Source: Coniochaeta sp. PMI_546 (taxonomy: Eukaryota; Ascomycota; Sordariomycetes; Coniochaetales; Coniochaetaceae). From it: DNA of 64,000 nucleotides. Made by a program: the position numbers and the translations under genes. This document shows positions 9,817-20,049 of this stretch, in pieces. The notes under the pieces are model-generated. The model did not search any database. It saw only the letters and a program-made list of their open reading frames with translations, and was not told the origin of the DNA. Location: contig MU271149.1 in NCBI GenBank assembly GCA_021432605.1, forward strand, positions 2,232,001-2,296,000, written 5' to 3'. Position 1 is the first letter of the stretch. Every line of letters begins with the position of its first letter.

Positions 9817-12457
9817 TCAAACAATCGAATCCGTCTCAAAATACGGGTTGTTGGGATCGTACGGGAACTTCCGGATGACTACGTCACCAGTGTAGCTGTA
9901 CAGATCCGGCTCGGCGGGTTCAAAGTTGAGGGCGCACGCTTCATCGTTCTTCTGGCCGAAGGTATCCACCAACGTCGTCGTACCATTGTCGTAGTCGATG
10001 CGCACCATGTTGACGGTCTGCCGACTCTGGTCCATGGAGAAGTAGTTGCTTGGCATGAATTGGATGCCCGAGTGCGCCGTGGTGAAGACGGTGTTGGGGA
10101 GATCGCCTATATTGATAGCGAGCGGTCAGTACCCACAGATCCTTGTGATCATCATTTTGTGGGATTCCCTTAGTAGACTTACCTGTGTGCGGAACATGGT
10201 GCATGCCCAAGTTCACCCACATCACCAGATCCTCAGACCGCAGACTCTCACCGTCAAAGAATTTAGCAAAGTCAACAGGCGGGTCCTTCACGTCCTGACT
10301 GTTGTACGCATGGGCCGAGCGCGGCTCCGTATCCTTTCGCTTTGTGATCTGAATGTCGTACTCGGCCCAAGCAGCCGCGTTGGCAAGGTTGCTACTATTC
10401 TTGACTGTCAAGTGTGCCGTACCTGTGTAAGGCAGGACCCGATAGCCGCGGAGTTCGCCGAACTCGTTCACTTCGTCTTCATTCACGACTAGGACTTGGG
10501 TGGCGCCGTTCTCGGACCAATTGAAGCGGCTGTCGTCTTCGCTCTCGATGAACGATCGCTCGAGAGTCATGGTGTTGCGCGTTTTGCCCTTGGACCATGG
10601 GTACTCCTTCGTTGTCGGCACGAGACTCATCAATTGCACGGAGTTGTTGGTCCCGAGAATGTCGAAATCAACCTTGTAGTTGAGAACGTGATCGTGCATG
10701 CTGCCGCTGAGGAAGTCGTTGATGTGGAAGCCGTAGTCCTCGTTGTTTGCGAAATAGGCGGACTGGATATATCCAGATGCTCGGACTTCCACAGCAATGG
10801 ACCCATCAAAGTAAAAGCTGTAGCTGAACATGTAGTCGTAGTTACCGACAGTCGACACAGAGCGCACCACGAAGTACGTGTTCTTGGTAACGGAAACATA
10901 TTTACTGGTGCTGTGACGCTGGATCGGATAGTCTCCGGTGAACTCGAAGAGGCAGATACTGTCAATATGTGTGTGGACTGTCTCTGTCACATAGAAAGAT
11001 GTGTTGAGGTAGGTCGCATAAGACGGGCAGTCATAGCCAGAAACCAGCTCGAAGGCGTAAGGGCCAAATCCGTAGAACGTGTCAAGATAAGACGTGCCGG
11101 ACTGAATGGGATCATTTCCTTGTACAGAGTTAGTAAACGCAGGGCTTAGACCATCATCCGACCGCCAGACGAAAGACGAACGAGCAAGCATGCCAATACT
11201 TACCAGCATAATGGGCCAAAGCCTCCTGTAGACCGAGCTCGTAAATCAGACGCTTGCCCTTGTAACGGATATCGTATAGAGCCATGCCCGTATCCCTCTT
11301 GAACCCGATGTAAAAGGTCCAGTCCATCCACTCGACATATTTCTCGTCAGCGTCGACTGAGAAGCGCGATCCAGTTGGCGCGATGGTAGTCGGTGGATAG
11401 GCGTCATCCTTTGGCAGGATTGGACCTTGCTGGTCGGTCCTTGCCCAATCTCCTTCAACATTGGCACCGTTCTTGACAAATCCTGGGCTGAAGTAGGCCT
11501 CCCGGAAGGCATCAGTCGAGTTGTAGAAGATGTTGTTGTACAGCCATCCCTCAAGAGACCACTGGCTAGGGTCTCGGCCCGTTACGTCGGACATGAAGTA
11601 CAACCCGAGTGGCAAGAGTGTCTCGGCATCGAAATCGTCCTCTGGGTAGTTCCAGAAAGCATCCCAGCGGATGATCCGGTCGTCATCCTGCCACAGAGGG
11701 TCGATTCCCCATATGTCGGCGGTATCATTATCTGAACCAGTTGCGGACACATTCCACAAATCCAAGGTGATGTCCGCGACTGAAGCTCCAATAACGTAAA
11801 GCCACTCAGAATAGAGAGCATCGTCGGCATCAGCGTCAAGGTTCCGCACCTTACCGCCGTTGTTCTTGGTGTAGGGGTAGGTGAGGGGTTCCCAAGTCGT
11901 TGTAGTGTTATCGATGGGCAGAGGTCCGACAATGATGTCCGCATAGGTAGGGTCAACAGATGCGCGCTCGTCCAACACAACATGAGCATACTTCTTTGGC
12001 GGTGCTTTGCAACCGTCAATGTAACCAAGGGCATCCGTCTTATTTGGAGTCATGGACTCGACAAGGAGACTACTGCAAGTCAGCACCTGAGACACATTTT
12101 AGGGGCCAGTGTCCTTGCTACTCACACCGTGTTGTCCCACGCCCCAGCATCATCGCTGACGGTAAGGTTGAGGTCCTCTTGGGCAAAGAGCCAAGCAACG
12201 ACAGAGGCAGCCTCATCGTTGGTCAAAGGGCCCCAGATGTTGGCCTTGGGTGCCTTGATTGGGGCTGCCAATGCCTCAGAACAGCTTGCCGTCTCGTTCA
12301 CATCTCTGCGCACCTCGGCACTCTGTTTCAGGGCCGCGTGAAGTTGTCTCTTGCCGCGTCCTCCTTTGCGGACCCAAGAGGACTTTGGGTTAGGGCTAGG
12401 CCGACCGAGCACATCTTGTGCCAAGAGCCCGACAAGGACGGCCGGGAGGAGTCTCAT
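9817..12457 (-). CDS. Secreted copper amine oxidase (TPQ-dependent primary amine oxidase)
   Basis: The family oxidises primary amines to aldehydes, releasing H2O2 and ammonia, using copper and a self-made topaquinone. Four exons: 12457-12126, 12069-11204, 11118-10183 and 10106-9817, giving 807 residues. A signal peptide (MRLLPAVLVGLLAQDVLG) and many N-x-S/T sites point to secretion. The topaquinone precursor is Tyr 493 in TVGNYDYM. The catalytic-base Asp is likely Asp 412 in YLDTFYGFG. Copper ligands are His 541 and His 543 (SMHDHVL) and a His in the later MHHVPHTG. The second intron ends in a tandem acceptor CAGTAG that could add or drop one Ser. A TATA-like element lies about 95 bp upstream. 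The natural amine substrate is unknown. Confidence 0.93.
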
Positions 12458-12549
12458 GGTTCGTCTGGAATCAGCGAGACCCTTAAATTGAGATGCGGGG
12501 GAGCGATGAGGTGCATGAAGATTTGCGTCTGCCACGTTCGGGGTATCAC

Positions 12550-12558
12550 ATATATATT
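12550..12558 (-). promoter_or_regulatory. TATA-like element of the copper amine oxidase gene
   Basis: An ATATATATT run about 95 bp upstream of the ATG at 12457 fits a TATA box position. No transcription evidence. Confidence 0.35.
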
Positions 12559-12559
12559 A

Positions 12560-14438
12560 ACGAGCCCATTCTGCCGGTAACTGGGGCGGCCAATGCCGTG
12601 TTACTCTGTGCCTCGGGCCCTGAATCTGCATCTTTCATAGCTGCAGGTAATCGACGTCACCGGGGCGGAAAGTGCTCCGAGATATCGTATCCCGCTTCAA
12701 ACTGCCCAAAGAAGGGCAAGCTCCTCGGTCGGTCGGTGAATCTTGATCGCTAGTCCTCTGGAAGGCAAGCTATCAGGGAGGATCGGAGCTACCCCTGCAA
12801 GGATAAGAGCTTATCGCTGGCCGACGATCGCTATCATGGGCGCGACGTTGACATCCCGGATGCAGACTTGTAGACATGCAGGTTAAGGTGCAGCGGGTGC
12901 CTTGCGAACCCCACTCGAGCTCCAGTTCTTCGGCTAGAGGCACCTACTGTGTACATAGTATGCTGTCGGGTGGTTGAAGCTTGCGTGGCATTGCGTCGGC
13001 CACTGTCCCTCGTCATCCCGCGGTTCTGCGGGCGACTGTTCGGCAGAACGTCCTGTCAGGAAGACAGGAGGCAGAAGACTACAGACTGATCCGAAATCAC
13101 ATTATCTGCGATTCGATATGGCGGCAAGGGGAAGGAGCTTGGTAGTGGCATCTCTGAAGCGAGGCTCTGTACCCCGGTGATCATCATCAACCCGGCCCGA
13201 ACGACGAAGCAGACACAACGGCGGCAAGATCCGACATTGAAGAAGCAGCTTATCCTTCGGAATCAGCTGTAGAAGCTGTGAGAGTACGAGATACTGGTAT
13301 ACATACGGTACACATTGCAATGACACACGTGTGGGACGGGCCGGACTAGGATAGGATCAAAGATAGAGACGCAGATATGGAGATGATCGCCTTGGCAGGA
13401 CAGAAGGATCGTTATCGTGTGTGCCTTGGCGAAAACGGATCCCGCAATAAAAAGACACCGGGATATTTTGCCCGATTCGGTTCTTGCAGATGGTGGGGGG
13501 AAATTGGACCTTTGCGGGGCAGTTCAAGGTTAGCACTGGGGGCTCTGAGTCTGAGAGCAACTTCTTTCTTCTATCCACCCTCCATCCATCCACCACTTAT
13601 CGCAGTACAGCTTACCTGTATGTGACAGTCAGCTACACAGCGTTTTCACTCCGATATAGGGACTTGCTGCGTTGAGTACTTCGTAAGCTAGGTACCTTGC
13701 CTTATGCGACTCGGGGCGGTCGAGGGCCAAGCTTCCGTCTCGCAAACATCAATATCCGCGTCACAACATAAGCACTAAGTGTGTCCATTTGGTAATCTGG
13801 CAGGGTTTCCATCAATCACCTTGGTCTACAGTCTGGGCTAAGCACTCTATCTAGACTTCGGGGAGTTAGGTCTGAACTGCATATACATTCGTGAGCGAAA
13901 TCGAGATCCTCCTAGTTACAAAACTCTTTCAAAGGGTCCGAGGCGCCCCTACGGCTCAACCTAGTACTCATTACATCTTGTCTATACTCTGTGCCTCGAC
14001 GAGTAATCACCCCTGGGCCGGTTGCGCAGGATACGAGATTCTGGCGAGCCTCATATCCCCTCGAACTCGGGAGAGTGCGTAATTACGGGTAGTTAAGAAA
14101 GACAAAACTGGGAGGCGTAAAGAAAAAGTAGGATGCCGTGAGAAATGCAGAATAACACTCAGAAGTCAATCGCTGCTGCTGCGCCTAGCCCTCCGCCTAC
14201 ATAATTACGGACAAGGCGTGCCTAAGTGACGAGGAACCTATATATGATATGATCCTATCATACCAGGCCTGAGCGCATTCACTGGCTGCCACATCCCATT
14301 CCCATAGCTTCAAGCCACCCTGAAGGCGTCGTCGAACTCGTCCAATATCGGTGGACAAAGTTGCGTGAACATGTGGTGAGGACCTTGAAACCTACTCGTT
14401 AGGACTACTGCTTCCGCTACCCAAAGATTGATACTAAC
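12560..14438. other. Gene-poor intergenic region
   Basis: Nearly 1.9 kb with only short, overlapping open frames on both strands, none with a domain or signal peptide. A copy of the AGGTACC repeat sits at about 13685-13706. No tRNA cloverleaf or repeat family was recognised. Confidence 0.4.
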
Positions 14439-14768
14439 CTAAGAGTATCGGATGATCCGGAGTGGCTCTTCTTCTTCCACCTGGTAATTCTGGCAGATTT
14501 CGCAGGAAGTATGTACTGAAGCCTTGATTCCCAACGGCCGGGAGATATTGGTCCATATGTCCTTCAACCATGAGTGCTTCTGTTCCCTGCGCTTGCAACG
14601 GCTGCAGGTCTCCAGAGATATCTTCGGGTTCCGTTTGTCAACGGTGTGCATTATCTGGACAAAGCCTTCTTGATCAGGCCGTATCTGGTACAGGATGGGA
14701 CATGGATGCGCATAAACTTCGCCGTTCGTGCAACAGGAAGGGCAGTGGTCTTCGACGGCCGTGCACAT
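14439..14768 (-). CDS. Small cysteine-rich hypothetical protein
   Basis: An open frame of 109 residues starting at the ATG at 14768. It has nine or so Cys in pairs and clusters (CPSCC near residues 9-13, CSRCKRRE in the middle, CEIC near residue 90), an acidic EEEE run and no signal peptide. The paired CxxC motifs suggest metal binding inside the cell. The C-xx-C pairs and the regular charged helix between them look more like a real protein than chance. I do not recognise a named family. The frame upstream of the ATG stays open for about 20 codons, so the start could differ, and an upstream exon is possible. Confidence 0.45.
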   Translation of the reverse strand: MCTAVEDHCPSCCTNGEVYAHPCPILYQIRPDQEGFVQIMHTVDKRNPKISLETCSRCKRREQKHSWLKDIWTNISRPLGIKASVHTSCEICQNYQVEEEEPLRIIRYS

Positions 14769-15318
14769 TGTATCGAGGTATGAAGTTTTTGACTTCAGCG
14801 AACCTCCTGCGAGTTTTGATGACGACTTAGTATTACAGCAGCACTCCGATGTTGCGGGTAGTTTGTCAAGTCTTCGAGAAGCCTGTTCGCAGCCTCAGTC
14901 CCAACCGCACTCTACGATCATATCAAGTCAGCTGCTCATGGTCCTGCTTATTTGGAGAGACATGATTGGCGCCTGCTTTGCGGCAGTTCTCGGTCACTGC
15001 TGTTGGCGCTCTCTCAGCCGCCGTCGTACAGACAAGTTCAATAAGGTACCAACGGCTCGAGCGTCCAATCAATGCGGAATTTAAAGAGGAGTATGTGACG
15101 ACTTCGCTCCCAAGCTGTAAACAGCAACGACACAACACACACACCCCTCTCATTGCCCGACAGAAAATCAATCTAGAAATCCGAGGTCCAACACCAACTG
15201 TGGGACGCAATGTTCAAGATGCTAAGCACACCGTTCTTTCCCACCTTTTCGAGACCGGCAATACGTTTTGAATGTGAATGCTTGAAGTCGGCGGCCGAAC
15301 AAGCGTCGAGGTCGTAAT
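14769..15318. other. Intergenic region
   Basis: About 550 bp between the small Cys-rich frame and the stop of the MpaB-like gene. It would hold the promoter of the former and the 3' UTR of the latter. No gene is seen. Confidence 0.4.
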
Positions 15319-16897
15319 CTAGGCCGCAGCAAACGGACATCCTGACGGCCTCTGCTTCCTGAGCTTCTGCTCCCACTCAGCCATCTCGGCCTTGTTCTTG
15401 CCCATGGCCGCAGCTGGACCGATATCCTCAAACAGGAATCCCTGAGGAATCAACTTCTCACCCCCAGATCCAGGGACATGACCACCCAGCACCCTGGTAA
15501 GCAAGGCCTCCGGGCCCCAGCGGTTCCAGAATGTCCCGCTGTAATAGTACGGCTGGACCAGGTAGTCGAGATGCTGGATGCGGCCAGACTTGGGGTCTGG
15601 ATCCGTGAAGAACTTGATGTCGCCCATACGCGGTAGCCACAGGTAACGTAGAACGAACCGTCGGACGATCAGAGCTGTATATATAGTCCAGGCAGCAAGT
15701 AAGGAAGGTTCCGGGTAGCTAATAATTTCAAGTCAGCGATGCGCACCATACTCTTCCACACGAAAGAACACTCACTAGAAGGCATCACGAACTCGGTCAC
15801 CCATCAAGACCGTCACAGCTTCCTCGGTAAAAGGCCTCGCAAACGCCGGAACATAGAAGAGCAACATGTCCATCAGAGCCTGTGCAGGCGGGACATTCGA
15901 CTTTGCCGGCTTCATGGCCTCGACTTCGTAGCTCTTCGCCCAGGCGGTGATGTCCTCCACAAACTCGATGCCGTCCTTCCAGCTGTTCTTGGACAGGAAT
16001 CCCCTGTACTCAATCTCCATGGCATCGCCGAGGCTCTTCCAGAAACAGCCCATGGCGTTGACCTCCATGTCGTTGAGGCGTCGCCATTCGTAGCTGTTGA
16101 TGAACTTGATCGGCTCCGTGACGCAGACCGACAGCGTGTACAGGAAGTCGGCGTTGGAGATCTTACCTGCTTTCTTGTACTTGTCGTGCAGGGTGTTCAT
16201 GCGTGCAATGGACTTGAGACAGAGGTCTGATGTTGGGGGGTTGAGCTGGAATCTGGTAACACAATGTCAGTGTCGAAATGGTATACTAACGCCGAGGATG
16301 GGAAGGGACGCACTGGCCAAAGAGAATGACCGTGTCCTCGTATCTGCCAAGATTGGTTAGCCACCGGCGCGGCCCGTGCCAGAGGAGGGATGGAGCAGTT
16401 CATCCGAAACAAGTACAATACCTTTTGGGTGCGGTGCCGGGGTCAGAGAAGCTCTTTGTGGCTACAATCAGGCGTGACATGGTTTCGAAGCCGTAGGTCT
16501 TCAGACCCCTCCAATCAGTACAACTTCTCGGCTCGTTTGTTCTCATCTCATGACTGACCTTGAATATAGCAAATTGCAGAGAGGCGTGGTACAGCTTGGG
16601 GAATTCATAGACTATGATAGTCTTGAGGATTTCTGATGCATCGTCGTTGCTCATGTTGGCCAGAGAGGCGCGGTCGGTGTACTTGAAACGCCGGCGCATC
16701 GCCTTCTCGTGGCGAAAGCGCAGGGACCGGCAGAGCACGACATAAAGCACGAATATCGTCGCCAGCGATGGCCATGATGTCAAAGCCGAGAGACTGAGGA
16801 ATGAAAGAGTGAGGAGTGGATTAGAGATACTCGGAAGAGCTGGCACTACAGCCGTCGCCGTGGCTCCTGCGCCAGCAGAGCCTGAGACTGAATCCAT
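15319..16897 (-). CDS. MpaB-like ER-bound oxygenase (DUF2236 / rubber-oxygenase fold)
   Basis: Five exons: 16897-16559, 16498-16422, 16343-16314, 16252-15776 and 15718-15319, giving 440 residues; all junctions keep frame with GT-AG introns. The third exon is only 30 nt. Residues about 20-60 are hydrophobic and form an N-terminal membrane anchor, as in MpaB, the ER enzyme that cleaves a prenyl chain during mycophenolic acid synthesis. The family signature RMNTLHDKY lies near residues 166-174; its His is a likely heme ligand by analogy with latex-clearing protein. A second family block is YEWRRLNDMEVNA. The substrate is unknown. No polyketide or terpene backbone gene lies nearby, so a role in mycophenolate-type metabolism is not implied. 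Confidence 0.88.
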
Positions 16898-17903
16898 GAT
16901 GCTGAAATACTATCGGCGCCCCAGGAGACGGACTAAGGTTGATGTTGATCAAGGTTAATCATGACAGAGAGTTCAAGATGCTCTGAAGGTGGGGGTTATG
17001 AGGGACACTAGTGAGGAGGCGGTGACAGATACGAAGATGCTTGCGCCAACACCGTTTGTGGGTTTCGTGGCTGCTGCATGGTGGTGGTCCACTCGCCGAA
17101 GGACAGCGACGACCGGAAGGCGTTACTACACATGCACTGCAGTACTTATCGTCCTCTGGAAAGTCCGTATGATGCACAATCGGCCCCTCCTTCCCACCCT
17201 GATCATGTCGGCATGCCCAAACGGCTCCAACTTCCGTGTCGGGATGGATCCGTTGCCGTGATTTACGGGGGCACTAAGGTAGGCTAAGGTAGTTGCCGTG
17301 CTTCCTAATGTGATGTATCGCACATATCTTTACCCCAGGCTCCAATTACAAGCCTCAACGATAATCTCATGCTTCTCACATCATCAGATCCAGTCACACA
17401 GCACACGATTGTTCTTTGTATGTGATCTCCTGTGACTTCATTTGCAACTTGGTGGACCGTGCCAAATATGTACCCTGTGGAGATCATCAAGCCACGAACC
17501 CTATGATGTCTGTCAGCTTGAGGTGATAAATACCTGTCGCAAAGTATCTCCCCTGCTAGCTGTGCCAAGTCCGGTAAGATCGCGCGCATCCATAAATGAC
17601 AAAGCAAAAGCATAAATCCCTTCTGACCAAACACCATAAGATGCTCTGTAAGACACAAGCCACCTATTCTGATGTCCGAAGGTCAAATCGTCGTGCTACG
17701 ATCGATTCTTGTTTCAGACAGACAAGCCCGCTGGGAACTGGCGATAACAAAACCAGAACCCTCATGATCACCCTTGAAATCTCTCAAGCTCATCCTAGTC
17801 AGCGGTTCCTAAAGCATAGAGTCGTCATGATTCACATCTGCACAGGTCGACATCTGTGGAAGCCGGTCAAAGCATGAGGTTCTGTCAGTCAACTCCGCCC
17901 ACA
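16898..17903. other. Intergenic region
   Basis: One kilobase upstream of the MpaB-like gene, with small unconvincing frames on both strands. A short AGGTA-type repeat occurs at 17273-17293 (two CTAAGGTAG units). No gene accepted. Confidence 0.4.
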
Positions 17904-19052
17904 TCACTCGTCCCGGGTGCAGGTGGCCAGCTTAAACTTGACGGGCATCCGCTCCGCCTTCTTCCTCTTGGAGAAAGCCTCGACTTCTCCAATGGCGGTC
18001 TTGCAGTGGAAGACGTAGTAGGCCTGCAAAGTGTCGGCAATGTGGGCGACGGGGAGCACCACGTGGTTGCCGCGCAGCTCGCGGACCGAGCCTCCGTCTC
18101 CGCGGAAGACTGGGCCAGGTGACGAGCTCCAGCGGCTTGCATCCGTCTCCCTGGCTTTGGCCACGGGTCGGCCACTGACTGTATAGCTCAGATCGTGTTG
18201 AGGGTCGACCTGGCCCTGCTTGATGTCGTTGAACACGAGGTAGACGCTCTCGAGGTCTTCGAAGCAGTGCAAGAAGTCAGCGAGGAGCCAGAGCTCGCTG
18301 CTTACCTCATCGTCGTGCTTGTCCTTGTCGCGTCCGCATGAGCCGCATGCGTCGCCCGAGTCGGAGGGCCAGAAGATGCAGGTTTCGATCAAGCTCATTT
18401 CGAAAGCAATATGGCGAATGCCCTTGAGGTCAGCGTGGTCGAGGATCAGCATCCAATACGCAGGTGATTGGACGTATTGAGATGGACCTCTCCGTGTCGG
18501 CTTCCAATGAAATTTGAGGTAGAGTAGGTCGGTGACGGCGTCGATGGTAATGTCGTAGTTGTTGTGGGAGGGGATCGTCAACGGCTTGAGTAGGGCATGC
18601 TCCAAGGTATTGCGGGCGAGGGGAAACGTCTCGCTCAGCTCGGCCCATTTATGGTAAGCCGAACGCATACCCTTTGGAAAGTAGCTGCGATAAGGGGAGG
18701 TGATCTCGTGGACCTTATGACATGCTTCAGTCAGCTTAATCTTACGGACACCCATCTCATTGTTGTTGACGGGGTGCTCCTTAAGTGGGACATGTACAGC
18801 AAGGAAATGAAGGCCGGGCTTCTCCATCTTCTCTGTCCAGACCATTGCTTGGATTTCGGGGGGTAACGAGCGAAAACCGCTGGGAAGGAATGATTTGGAC
18901 ACCTCAACAGCTGACTTGGCTGCCTGGAGGGTCACATTCTGTGCCACAGGCTGCCCGTCAGAGCTATCTTGAATCTGCTGATGTGTGCCCAGGAACCTGA
19001 AGTCCCAAGCAAGTTGAGGCACTGCCTCGAGTTTGAAAGCCTGAGTGGCCAT
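17904..19052 (-). CDS. 2EXR-domain protein
   Basis: Single exon, 382 residues from the ATG at 19052. The frame runs 37 codons upstream without an ATG. The 2EXR fold is seen in FRSLPPEIQAMVW (about residues 60-72), followed by the GLHFLAV strand. This domain is large in number in ascomycetes and its biochemical role is unknown. A C-x2-C pair (ACGSCGRD) in the middle may bind metal. The C-terminus is basic (KRKKAER). Nothing in the neighbourhood points to a pathway. Confidence 0.8.
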   Translation of the reverse strand: MATQAFKLEAVPQLAWDFRFLGTHQQIQDSSDGQPVAQNVTLQAAKSAVEVSKSFLPSGFRSLPPEIQAMVWTEKMEKPGLHFLAVHVPLKEHPVNNNEMGVRKIKLTEACHKVHEITSPYRSYFPKGMRSAYHKWAELSETFPLARNTLEHALLKPLTIPSHNNYDITIDAVTDLLYLKFHWKPTRRGPSQYVQSPAYWMLILDHADLKGIRHIAFEMSLIETCIFWPSDSGDACGSCGRDKDKHDDEVSSELWLLADFLHCFEDLESVYLVFNDIKQGQVDPQHDLSYTVSGRPVAKARETDASRWSSSPGPVFRGDGGSVRELRGNHVVLPVAHIADTLQAYYVFHCKTAIGEVEAFSKRKKAERMPVKFKLATCTRDE

Positions 19053-20049
19053 TCTTTCGTATTGTGACTTCTGGGCGAGGTGAGGACAATAAGAAACGGT
19101 AGAGACTGAGTTGTCTGGAGAGCCGAATAGAGAGTGTTGGAGCGCACTGGAACAATAGGGCAATGCCTCTTCGTTTTATGAATGATCCAAAGACCAACAA
19201 TAGAGCCTGTTGCTCTCAATAGGTTCTGGAGAGCGTTGCGACTGGGTGAGGCCAAAGTTGCGTGAAGTTCCAGGCTCTGAACTGATGATGAATAGGAAAA
19301 GAATACAGGAATTGTCCTCCTGGGCGGGATGTATTTAAAGGTGCGGTTTAGTTGCCTCAGGTTAAATGAAGCTCTGAAGAAGAGTTGGGTTGAGTGGTGT
19401 TGACCAGCTCCTGGCATTCACCTGCAACTCACCAGGGAGGAATTTCCAAGATACCTTAGAAATAAGGATTACATGATGAAGTATGAGAGCGTAGACTCCC
19501 TCCAAGTGAAGTAAGGATCAGGTTTGCAAAGAGAGTCGGAATGAAGGCCCCGACTCTGCCCTCATGCATGTGTTTTGAGGTGTGTTTGAGCTTCGAGAGG
19601 GCCTGACCTGAGATTGTGATAGAACAACAGCAGCAACCCGGTTCTCACTCTGTTCATTCTGTTCCAGGGACCAGACTTGTGATCAAATGCTTCAAGAGGA
19701 GGGAAGTAATTGGGAAGCGAATAAGGTACTCGCTCCATGACCATCGGAATCCGAAATCCAACTTGCTGTTTCGGAGAGGAGGTGGATATGAGGTGAACGG
19801 ATCAAGTGACGGAGATTGCTATAAAGCGCTTCGTTTGATTTCTAACCCTTTCTCCATTATTCGCTGATACGTGTGCATGTGTCCAACTTATCTAGAGTCT
19901 GCCCTCCACCCGCTGCCGTGAGTTCCCCCTACGAAAGCATATAAGCAACATATGCTATAGCGAGCGAAAGCGACGTCTGTTATCGAATCGTGAAATCCAT
20001 CACTATCTTCAAGGTTGTTTCACAGTTCTATCGGACGCCAACACATCCA
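19053..20049. other. Intergenic region
   Basis: About 1 kb between the 2EXR gene start and the stop of the large fungal gene. A weak frame at 18932-19417 on the minus strand overlaps the 2EXR gene and is a shadow. No other feature recognised. Confidence 0.4.

Noticed and set aside
10496-11149. A 217-codon frame antisense to the copper amine oxidase
   Set aside because: Lies wholly across an exon with a perfect family match on the other strand; product is Val/Glu-rich with no domain.
13920-14090. A stretch with CCTCGAACTCGGG resembling a tRNA T-arm
   Set aside because: No acceptor stem, D-arm or anticodon arm can be laid out around it.
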